NCBI GenBank assembly: GCA_023405875.1
Contig: JAEXXN010000290.1
Span: forward strand, 1-6,217
Source of the DNA: Bacillota bacterium
GTDB taxonomy: Bacteria; Bacillota; Clostridia; Lutisporales; Lutisporaceae
Direction of reading: 5' to 3'
DNA length: 6,217 nucleotides
The notes beneath the pieces were generated by a model. It made no database searches. It saw only the letters and a program-made list of their open reading frames with translations, and had not been told where the DNA came from. Positions 1 to 5,286 of the stretch are shown here, piece by piece. Made by a program: the position numbers and the translations under genes. The stretch's first letter is position 1. The number at the start of each line of letters is the position of its first letter.

Positions 1-585
1 TTATTGGTCATAATAAGCGGTACATTATATATCAGGCAGGATAAGGCAACGGAAATAAGCCTCGGCGAGGCAGTGGAGGTCAAAGAGGCGGCTGCCCCGG
101 CAGCAGAAGAAGGGGCTGCGGAAACAGAACCGGCGGAGATCTCGGTATATATATGCGGTAACGTGCAAAATCCGGGAGTGGTAAGGGTGCAGGAGGGAAC
201 GAGGCTGGCTGAAGCCATGAAAATGGTAGGGGGCGCCGGAAACGAGGCGGACCTGACGGCTGTTAACCTTGCCTACAGGCTGGCAGATGAGGATATGGTA
301 TACATACCGGCAAAGGGAGAAAAGCCGGAGGAAGCAGGGGTCGTCACTGCAGGAGTGAGTACTGTGAATAAAAAGCCGGACCGCAGCCCGGGAAAGGTGA
401 ATATAAATACCGCCACCGAAAGTGAGCTTGACACCCTTTCGGGAGTAGGACCGGCAACGGCAAAGGCGATAATTCAATACAGGAACCAGGTTGGAGCCTT
501 CAGCACCATTGAAGACATCAAGGAGGTAAAGGGAATAGGAGATGCCAAATTCAGCAGCATAAAGGACAGTATTACGGTTGAGTAG
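1..585 (+). CDS. comEA: ComEA family competence protein, SLBB + helix-hairpin-helix (5' end outside window)
   Basis: ComEA is a membrane-anchored receptor that binds double-stranded DNA at the cell surface during natural transformation and helps pull it across the wall. The frame is open from base 1, which reads Leu-Leu-Val-Ile-Ile-Ser-Gly, the likely end of an N-terminal membrane helix, so the true start probably lies upstream and the TTG at 4 is not convincing. Counting from that TTG, an Ala/Glu-rich linker spans about 20-45. An SLBB-type domain spans about 46-105 (ISVYICGNVQNPGVV, then GTRLAEAM and YIPAKGEK). A second linker follows, and a C-terminal tandem HhH DNA-binding domain spans about 130-193 (VNINTATESELDTLSGVGP, then VKGIGDAKF). 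The C-terminus ends where ComEA proteins normally end. The stop TAG at 583-585 is also the first three bases of an inverted repeat. No comEC is seen downstream; the next gene is selD. Family assignment is firm; whether the cell is transformable is unknown. Confidence 0.93.
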   Translation, partial: LLVIISGTLYIRQDKATEISLGEAVEVKEAAAPAAEEGAAETEPAEISVYICGNVQNPGVVRVQEGTRLAEAMKMVGGAGNEADLTAVNLAYRLADEDMVYIPAKGEKPEEAGVVTAGVSTVNKKPDRSPGKVNINTATESELDTLSGVGPATAKAIIQYRNQVGAFSTIEDIKEVKGIGDAKFSSIKDSITVE

Positions 586-735
586 AATAATGCGACATAA
601 ATATGGTGTGCAATACGGGTGCGAAACGGCAGGTCGTTGTTCCCTACAAACAACACATGACAATTGGTATATTGTAGGGAACGACCCCCGTGTCGTTCCG
701 GTTGCAGCACATCATATTTGCTTCGCATCATTCTA
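583..735. repeat. Long imperfect inverted repeat, MITE-like element
   Basis: The left arm (583-649) and right arm (672-735) are imperfect reverse complements around a ~22-base loop. The outer ends pair TAGAATAATGCGA (583-595) with TCGCATCATTCTA (723-735), 12 of 13 matching. The inner ends pair TCCCTACAA (641-649) with TTGTAGGGA (672-680) perfectly, with GGTC/GACC beyond a short indel. Small indels interrupt the middle. The right arm also contains its own hairpin, GGAACGAC (678-685) with GTCGTTCC (692-699). The ends are flanked by, or begin with, TA, which would fit a TA target duplication of the IS630/Tc1 type. There is no ORF inside that resembles a transposase. As RNA it would form a long stem followed by UUUUU (736-740), so it may also end comEA transcripts. 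The MITE identity is inferred from structure only; it could instead be a non-mobile repeat or a structured RNA. Confidence 0.72.
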
Positions 736-741
736 TTTTTA

Positions 742-770
742 TGTTTAACCATATTCAGTTATGTTATAAT
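742..770 (+). promoter_or_regulatory. Putative promoter of the selDAB operon, extended -10
   Basis: TATAAT at 765-770 is a perfect -10 hexamer and is preceded by TG plus one base (762-764), giving the extended -10 form TGTTATAAT. The matching -35 is weak: TGTTTA at 742-747 at 17-base spacing, or TTTAAC at 744-749 at 15-base spacing. Transcription would start near 777 and leave a leader of about 50 bases before the selD ATG. The promoter lies just downstream of the inverted repeat, outside its right end. No operator was recognised. Confidence 0.66.
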
Positions 771-812
771 AATGGGGAAGTTGTGAACAAACAAGCTTGA
801 TTTTTCAGCGGG

Positions 813-820
813 AAAGGAGG
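813..820 (+). promoter_or_regulatory. Ribosome binding site fixing the selD start
   Basis: AAAGGAGG lies 7 bases upstream of the ATG at 828-830. This strong site sets translation to begin 17 codons before an in-frame TGA, which is the main local argument that the TGA is decoded rather than used as a stop. No comparable site precedes the first start-like codon after the TGA (TTG at 954). Confidence 0.88.
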
Positions 821-827
821 TGGCATT

Positions 828-1874
828 ATGGATGATAGGAAAAAGATAAGACTCACACAAATGACCAAAAGCTCTGGTTGAGCCGCCAAGATAGGTCCTG
901 AGACCCTGGCACAGGTTCTGTGCCAGCTGCCGAAATTCCATGATGAAAACCTGTTGGTGGGTATCGATACATCCGATGATGCTGCTGTATATAAGATAGA
1001 TGAGGACAAAGCCATTATTCTGACTATGGATTTCTTTACTCCTGTTGTAGATGACCCATACACCTTTGGTCAGATCGCAGCCGCCAATTCGCTGAGTGAC
1101 GTTTATGCCATGGGCGGAAGGCCCGTTACGGCAATGAATATAGTGTGCTTTCCCACCTGCCTGCCTATGGATATCCTGAAGGACATCCTGCAAGGCGGTG
1201 CCGACAAGGTGGCTGAAGCAGGTGCAATAGTTGTGGGCGGCCATAGTGTAGAGGATGCCGAACCAAAGTTCGGCCTTTCGGTAATGGGTATGGTGCATCC
1301 CAAAAAGGTCGCAGCCAATTCAGGGGCTAAGCCCGGGGATATGCTGATACTTACAAAACCGCTGGGTGTTGGTATATTAAACACTGCAATCAAGGCTGAC
1401 CTTGCGGACGAAGCCACAGTAAGGAAGGCCGTGGATTGCATGGCTTACCTGAACAAGGATGCCTGTGAGGCCATGGTAAAGGTAGATATAAACGGCTGTA
1501 CCGACATAACCGGCTTCGGCCTTTTGGGCCATGCCTATGAAATGGCGAAGGCAAGCAATGTATCAATAGAAATATGGTCGGATTATCTTCCTATAATTAA
1601 AGAAAGCATTGATTTTGCAAAAATGGGAATAATTCCGGCAGGCGCTTATAATAATGAAGGCTATTTAGCCGGTCATATTGATTTTTCCGGTGATATATGC
1701 CAGGAAATCAAGGATATAATGTATGACCCCCAGACCTCGGGAGGCTTGCTTATATCAGTACCTGAGGAAAACTCGGAAAAGCTGATGGAGGGTCTTCGAA
1801 GAAGCAACAGGCAGGACTTTAACCTGATAGGAAGAGTAAAAGCCAAGGGAAAGTACAGTATAGAAGTAATATAG
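828..1874 (+). CDS. selD: Selenide, water dikinase, selenocysteine-containing (UGA at 879-881 read as Sec)
   Basis: SelD makes selenophosphate, the selenium donor for selenocysteine and selenouridine, from selenide and ATP in the cytoplasm. Translation from the ATG at 828 gives 348 residues, the usual family length, only if TGA 879-881 is read through as Sec18. The N-terminus reads LTQMTKSSG-U-AAKIGPETL, matching the family's catalytic loop, where Cys or Sec is followed three residues later by the essential Lys (here Lys21). Later conserved blocks are present: DTSDDAAVY (47-55), LSDVYAMGG (89-97), GGHSVEDAEPKFGLS (137-151), TDITGFGLLGHA (225-236) and DPQTSGG (300-306), covering the ATP/Mg-binding AIRS-like N domain and the C-terminal AIRS_C domain. 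A hairpin suited to be the SECIS follows the TGA. A caller that treats TGA as stop would report a protein starting near 954 and lose 42 residues, including the active site. It is first in the selDAB operon. Whether the TGA is decoded in vivo is inferred, though strongly. Confidence 0.96.
894..926 (+). promoter_or_regulatory. Putative bacterial SECIS element in selD
   Basis: Bases 906-914 (CTGGCACAG) and 918-926 (CTGTGCCAG) form a perfect 9-bp stem around the three-base loop GTT (915-917). The loop G lies 33 bases after the TGA at 879-881, within the 16-37 base spacing generally described for bacterial SECIS elements, and it is the first loop base, as those models expect. Directly before it, GGTC (894-897) and GACC (902-905) form a second 4-bp hairpin with loop CTGA, abutting the main stem without a gap. 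The element lies inside the coding region and would be read by the winged-helix domains of SelB, encoded two genes downstream. The bulged U of the E. coli fdhF element is not evident. Function is inferred from position and fold. Confidence 0.8.
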
Positions 1875-1901
1875 TAGGGGCGATTCATGAATCGCCCGTA
1901 C
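1874..1901. repeat. 28-bp palindromic repeat between selD and selA
   Basis: The core GGGCGATTCATGAATCGCCC (1878-1897) is a perfect 20-bp palindrome. It extends to GTAGG...CGTAC with a single G-G mismatch (1877/1898), for 28 bases in all. It begins on the last base of the selD stop codon and ends 18 bases before the selA Shine-Dalgarno. No T-tract follows (CAAATTTC), so it is not a standard terminator. As RNA it would make a stable hairpin between two genes of one operon and could protect the selD message or tune selA expression. Its GTAGGG edge resembles the inner arm of the 583-735 repeat. It looks like a dispersed genomic palindrome; copy number cannot be seen here. Confidence 0.8.
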
Positions 1902-1930
1902 AAATTTCAAACCTTTTGTGGAGGTAGAGC

Positions 1931-3379
1931 ATGAAGGATAAAAGGCAGATACTGAGCAGCATACCCTCTGTTGATGAGCTGATGAGGGAGAATGAGCTTC
2001 AAGAGCTTTCCCGGATCTATCCAAGGACTGCAGTGGTTGACGGCATAAGAGAATACCTGCAGCAATACAGAAAGCTTGTGATGTTTGCGGAAAAGGAAGA
2101 AGATTTGGCTGCGGTGGACGGACTGGATATTGTAGCCGGTATAGCAGAGAGAGTTCATCTTATGATGAGGAGCAACCTTATAAATGTTGTCAACGCAACA
2201 GGGGTGGTGCTTCATACAAACCTCGGGAGGGCCCCGATCAGCACCAGGCTGAAGGATCATATATGGGAGATAGCCTCCGGTTACTCCAATCTGGAAATGG
2301 ATCTGGGATCAGGAGAAAGGGGTTTGAGGTATTACCATGTTGAAGAGCTGTTATGCAAGCTTACGGGAGCACAGGCTGCTCTGGTGGTCAATAATAATGC
2401 CGCTGCAGTCATGCTGGCCCTGAGTACTATTGCAAAGGGCCGTCAGGTTGTGGTGTCCAGGGGGCAGCTGGTTGAAATAGGCGGCTCCTTCAGGGTGCCT
2501 GATGTAATGGAGCAAAGCGGCGCCTCACTGGTTGAAGTAGGTACTACCAACAAAACATATCTTTCCGATTATGAAATGGCAGTTAATGAGAATACCGGAG
2601 CGCTTATGAAGGTACATACCAGCAACTACAGGATACTTGGCTTCACAAGCGAGGTAGAGTCGGAGGATATGGTCGCACTGGGAAAAAAGCTTGGTATACC
2701 TGTAATAGAGGACCTTGGAAGTGGGATGCTTATGGAGCTTACTGAATACGGACTTCCCTATGAACCCACTGTGCAGCAGGCTGTAAAAGCAGGACTGGAC
2801 GTGGTTACCTTCAGCGGGGATAAAATGCTTGGAGGGCCGCAGGCGGGAATAATTGTAGGCAACAGGGAATACATAGATAAAATGAAAAGCAACCCGCTGA
2901 CAAGGGCTGTCAGGATCGACAAGCTGACTCTCGCAGCGCTGGAGGGAACTCTGCGGCTTTATACGGATAAGGAGCTGGCTCTTAAAGAGATCCCGGTGCT
3001 TAAGATGCTTACCTACGACCTGGAGGAGCTGGGCAAAAAAGCAACAAGGCTTGGGCAGAGACTTAAGAAAGCTATTGCAGGCAAGGCTGTTATAACCATA
3101 GAGGATGATTTTTCAGAAGTAGGAGGAGGCTCAATGCCGCTGCATAAAATGCCTACCAAAGCAGTCGTATTGGAGCTTAAGGATGCTTCCCTTCCAGAGC
3201 TGGAGAAAAAGCTGAGAGCGTATAAAACACCGGTGGTGGCCAGGATATATAGAGACAGGCTTATATTGGACGTAAGGACGATCATGGACCATGAATTTCA
3301 AGTCGTAGAAGCTGCGCTGTGCTGGGCATTTATAGGGCTTCCGGGGAAAAATACAGGAGAAGGCGGGGGTCGGGCTTGA
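1931..3379 (+). CDS. selA: L-seryl-tRNA(Sec) selenium transferase
   Basis: SelA is a PLP enzyme that turns Ser-tRNA(Sec) into Sec-tRNA(Sec) through an aminoacrylyl intermediate, using selenophosphate from SelD. In characterised bacteria it forms a large homodecamer. The ATG at 1931 follows GGAGG (1920-1924) by 6 bases, and the 482-residue product is of normal length for bacterial SelA. The N-terminal tRNA-binding region is about 1-80 (LSSIPSVDELM near the start). The fold-type I PLP core follows, with NVVNATGVVLHTNLGRAP (85-102), a Gly/Arg segment SGERGLRY (127-134), LVVNNNAAAV (151-160), and the cofactor lysine in TFSGDKMLGGPQAG (293-306, Lys298). The C-terminal small domain runs to LILDVRTI and a Gly-rich tail. 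All expected motifs are intact. The stop TGA (3377-3379) overlaps the selB TTG start, indicating translational coupling. Bases between selD and selA hold a palindromic hairpin but no promoter that I recognise. Confidence 0.97.
   Translation: MKDKRQILSSIPSVDELMRENELQELSRIYPRTAVVDGIREYLQQYRKLVMFAEKEEDLAAVDGLDIVAGIAERVHLMMRSNLINVVNATGVVLHTNLGRAPISTRLKDHIWEIASGYSNLEMDLGSGERGLRYYHVEELLCKLTGAQAALVVNNNAAAVMLALSTIAKGRQVVVSRGQLVEIGGSFRVPDVMEQSGASLVEVGTTNKTYLSDYEMAVNENTGALMKVHTSNYRILGFTSEVESEDMVALGKKLGIPVIEDLGSGMLMELTEYGLPYEPTVQQAVKAGLDVVTFSGDKMLGGPQAGIIVGNREYIDKMKSNPLTRAVRIDKLTLAALEGTLRLYTDKELALKEIPVLKMLTYDLEELGKKATRLGQRLKKAIAGKAVITIEDDFSEVGGGSMPLHKMPTKAVVLELKDASLPELEKKLRAYKTPVVARIYRDRLILDVRTIMDHEFQVVEAALCWAFIGLPGKNTGEGGGRA
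3355..3369 (+). promoter_or_regulatory. Shine-Dalgarno region deciding the selB TTG start
   Basis: AGGAGAAGG (3355-3363) and the adjoining G-run (3365-3369) lie inside the end of selA, 12 and 6 bases before the TTG at 3376. They support starting SelB at this TTG rather than at the in-frame ATG at 3319, which would add 19 residues lacking any match to the SelB N-terminus. Confidence 0.62.
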
Positions 3380-5286
3380 AAAATGTCATTATCGGAACGG
3401 CCGGGCACATAGACCATGGCAAGACGACCCTTATAAAGGCCTTGACGGGCAGAGACACCGACAGGCTGAGGGAGGAAAAGGAAAGAGGCATATCCATTGA
3501 GCTTGGGTTCACATACTTTGATCTTCCAAGCGGAAGGAGAGCAGGAATAATAGATGTTCCGGGCCATGAGAAGTTTATCAAGAACATGCTTGCAGGAGCA
3601 GGCGGAATCGATGTTGTAGTATTTGTCATAGCTGCCGATGAGGGTGTCATGCCTCAGACCCGGGAGCATATGAACATACTTTCTCTTCTCAAAGTCAAGA
3701 AGGGAATAATAGCCCTTACAAAGAAGGATATGGTAGACCAGGAATGGCTTGATATGATAATAGAGCAGGTCAGAGACGAGGTACAGGTCTCCTTCCTTGA
3801 GGACGCCAGGATAATACCGGTATCGGCGGTTAGCGGAGAGGGACTGAAGGAGCTTGTTGCTGAGATAGATTCTGTTACAGAGGTGGTGGAGGAGAAGGAT
3901 ACTCATGAGGTATTCAGGCTTCCCGTGGACAGAGTCTTTACCATAACGGGCTTTGGAACGGTGGTTACAGGGACACTTATCTCAGGCAGCATAAACGAAG
4001 GGGACAAGGTAGAGGTATATCCCCGCAAGCTTGAAACGAGAGTCCGTTCCATACAGGTACATGAGAAGAATGTCAAGACGGCTTATGCAGGACAGCGGGT
4101 TGCAGTTAATATAGCCAATGTGAAGCTTGATGAAATACAGCGGGGAGATATACTGGCAAAGCCCGAAAGCATGGAGCCCACAATGATGCTGGATGCCAGG
4201 CTGGAAATGCTTAAAAGCGATGACAAGTCAATAGATAACAGGGATAGACTGAGGCTTTATCACGGAACCTCAGAAATAATGTGCAGGGTGGTGCTGCTTG
4301 ACAGGGAGGAGCTGAAACCGGGGGAAAGCGCCTTCGTTCAGCTTCGGCTTGAAGAAGAGACTGCCTGTATGAAGGGAGACCGTTTTGTCATAAGGACTTA
4401 TTCACCTATGCTTACAATTGGCGGAGGCACTGTACTGGACCCTTATCCGCCTAAAAGAAAGCGCTTCAGGGAGGATGTCCTTGAAGAACTGAAAATAAAG
4501 GAAAAAGGCAGTCCCGAAGAAGTGGTGGAAAGATATCTTATACAAAACAGCGATAAATATCCTGAGAAGAAAACTGTCCTTAAGTCAGTGGGAAATATCG
4601 GAGCTGAGCTTTTTGACAAAATAGTCGCCGGGCTGCTGGAAAAGGGGCTCATATTTGAGTTCAGAGCCGGAGACGATGCATACCTGCTCCATGTCAGGTA
4701 TTTGAAGGATGTTGAAACAAAGCTGACCGAAATACTGGAGTCGTATCATAAGAGAAACCCCTTGAAAAGCGGGATATCAAAGGAAGAACTGAAAACGAGG
4801 CTGTTTGAAGGTATAAAGCCCCGGCTGGCAGACATGGTTTTCGGATATTATGAGGCTCAGGGCATTATAAATATTGCCAGCCAGTATGTGGCTAAAAGCG
4901 GCTTTACCGTGCAGTTCAACAAGCTTCAGGCACAGATAAGGGATATAATCATAAAAAGCTACAGGGAAAAGCCCTTCAATCCGCCCAAGCTATCCGAGCT
5001 GGCTGAAGAAAACCGTCTGGATAAAAACCAGTGCCAGACAGTATACAATGCTTTGATCGATATGGGCGAGCTTATAAAGCTGGATGAGGAAATCGCTTTT
5101 TCAAAGGCTGCATATAACCAGGCGGTAGAGGAGCTGAGGAGTTTTATAAAAGCCAATGGCCCCATACAGCTTGGCCAGTTCAGGGACCTTCTGGGCACCA
5201 GCAGGAAATATGCAGTAGCTCTTTTAGACTATTTTGACCAGAACAAAATTACAAAGCGTGTTGGAGACAACCGTGTGCTCTATTGA
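3376..5286 (+). CDS. selB: Selenocysteine-specific translation elongation factor SelB
   Basis: SelB is the EF-Tu-like GTPase that carries Sec-tRNA(Sec) to ribosomes paused at UGA and binds the SECIS hairpin through its C-terminal domain. The TTG at 3376 gives 636 residues starting MKNVIIGTAGHIDHGKTT, which fits the family, where the G1 motif sits about ten residues in. GTPase motifs are G1 GHIDHGKT (10-17), switch I RGISIELGF (37-45), G3 DVPGHE (60-65) and G4 TKKD (115-118, the usual SelB variant of NKxD). Beta-barrel domains II and III cover about 175-365 (ITGFGTVVTGT at 189-199, SPMLTIGGGTVLDP at 343-356). Residues ~375-636 form the winged-helix array, ending with the conserved FRDLLGTSRKYAVALLDYF (602-620) and RVGDNRVLY. 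The start overlaps the selA stop as TTGA, implying coupled translation. The 3' end overlaps the convergent hydrolase gene by 7 bases. No selC tRNA follows. All GTPase motifs are intact. Confidence 0.97.
   Translation: MKNVIIGTAGHIDHGKTTLIKALTGRDTDRLREEKERGISIELGFTYFDLPSGRRAGIIDVPGHEKFIKNMLAGAGGIDVVVFVIAADEGVMPQTREHMNILSLLKVKKGIIALTKKDMVDQEWLDMIIEQVRDEVQVSFLEDARIIPVSAVSGEGLKELVAEIDSVTEVVEEKDTHEVFRLPVDRVFTITGFGTVVTGTLISGSINEGDKVEVYPRKLETRVRSIQVHEKNVKTAYAGQRVAVNIANVKLDEIQRGDILAKPESMEPTMMLDARLEMLKSDDKSIDNRDRLRLYHGTSEIMCRVVLLDREELKPGESAFVQLRLEEETACMKGDRFVIRTYSPMLTIGGGTVLDPYPPKRKRFREDVLEELKIKEKGSPEEVVERYLIQNSDKYPEKKTVLKSVGNIGAELFDKIVAGLLEKGLIFEFRAGDDAYLLHVRYLKDVETKLTEILESYHKRNPLKSGISKEELKTRLFEGIKPRLADMVFGYYEAQGIINIASQYVAKSGFTVQFNKLQAQIRDIIIKSYREKPFNPPKLSELAEENRLDKNQCQTVYNALIDMGELIKLDEEIAFSKAAYNQAVEELRSFIKANGPIQLGQFRDLLGTSRKYAVALLDYFDQNKITKRVGDNRVLY

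Noticed and set aside
25..663. Long reverse-strand open frame (212 codons) opposite comEA
   Set aside because: It runs antisense to a recognisable ComEA, has no RBS or family-like sequence, is rich in Cys/Ser/Arg/Tyr as expected from a shadow frame, and crosses the inverted repeat.
613..735. CRISPR-like repeats in the spacer
   Set aside because: The repeated sequence is inverted rather than direct, present in just two arms, with no regular spacers and no cas genes nearby.
586..827. tRNA(Sec) gene or riboswitch in the comEA-selD spacer
   Set aside because: No GGTTCGA-like T-arm, acceptor stem pairing or CCA end was found; the structure present is explained by the long inverted repeat, and the ~50-base leader after the promoter is too short for a known riboswitch.
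759..1298. Reverse-strand open frame (179 codons) opposite the selD 5' half
   Set aside because: It is antisense to conserved selD codons and would span the promoter and RBS of selD; its composition is that of a shadow frame.
954..1874. selD as a shorter gene starting at TTG 954, or as a pseudogene broken by a stop
   Set aside because: This start lacks an RBS and loses the catalytic loop; the upstream 42 codons match SelD and the TGA sits at the known Sec/Cys site with a SECIS-like hairpin.
3319..3375. ATG 3319 as the selB start
   Set aside because: The added residues are basic and have no counterpart in SelB, and they overlap selA by 61 bases; TTG 3376 has a better-placed Shine-Dalgarno.
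3298..3906. Reverse-strand open frame (202 codons) opposite the selA/selB junction
   Set aside because: It is a shadow of two well-supported conserved genes, with no start signal or recognisable domain.
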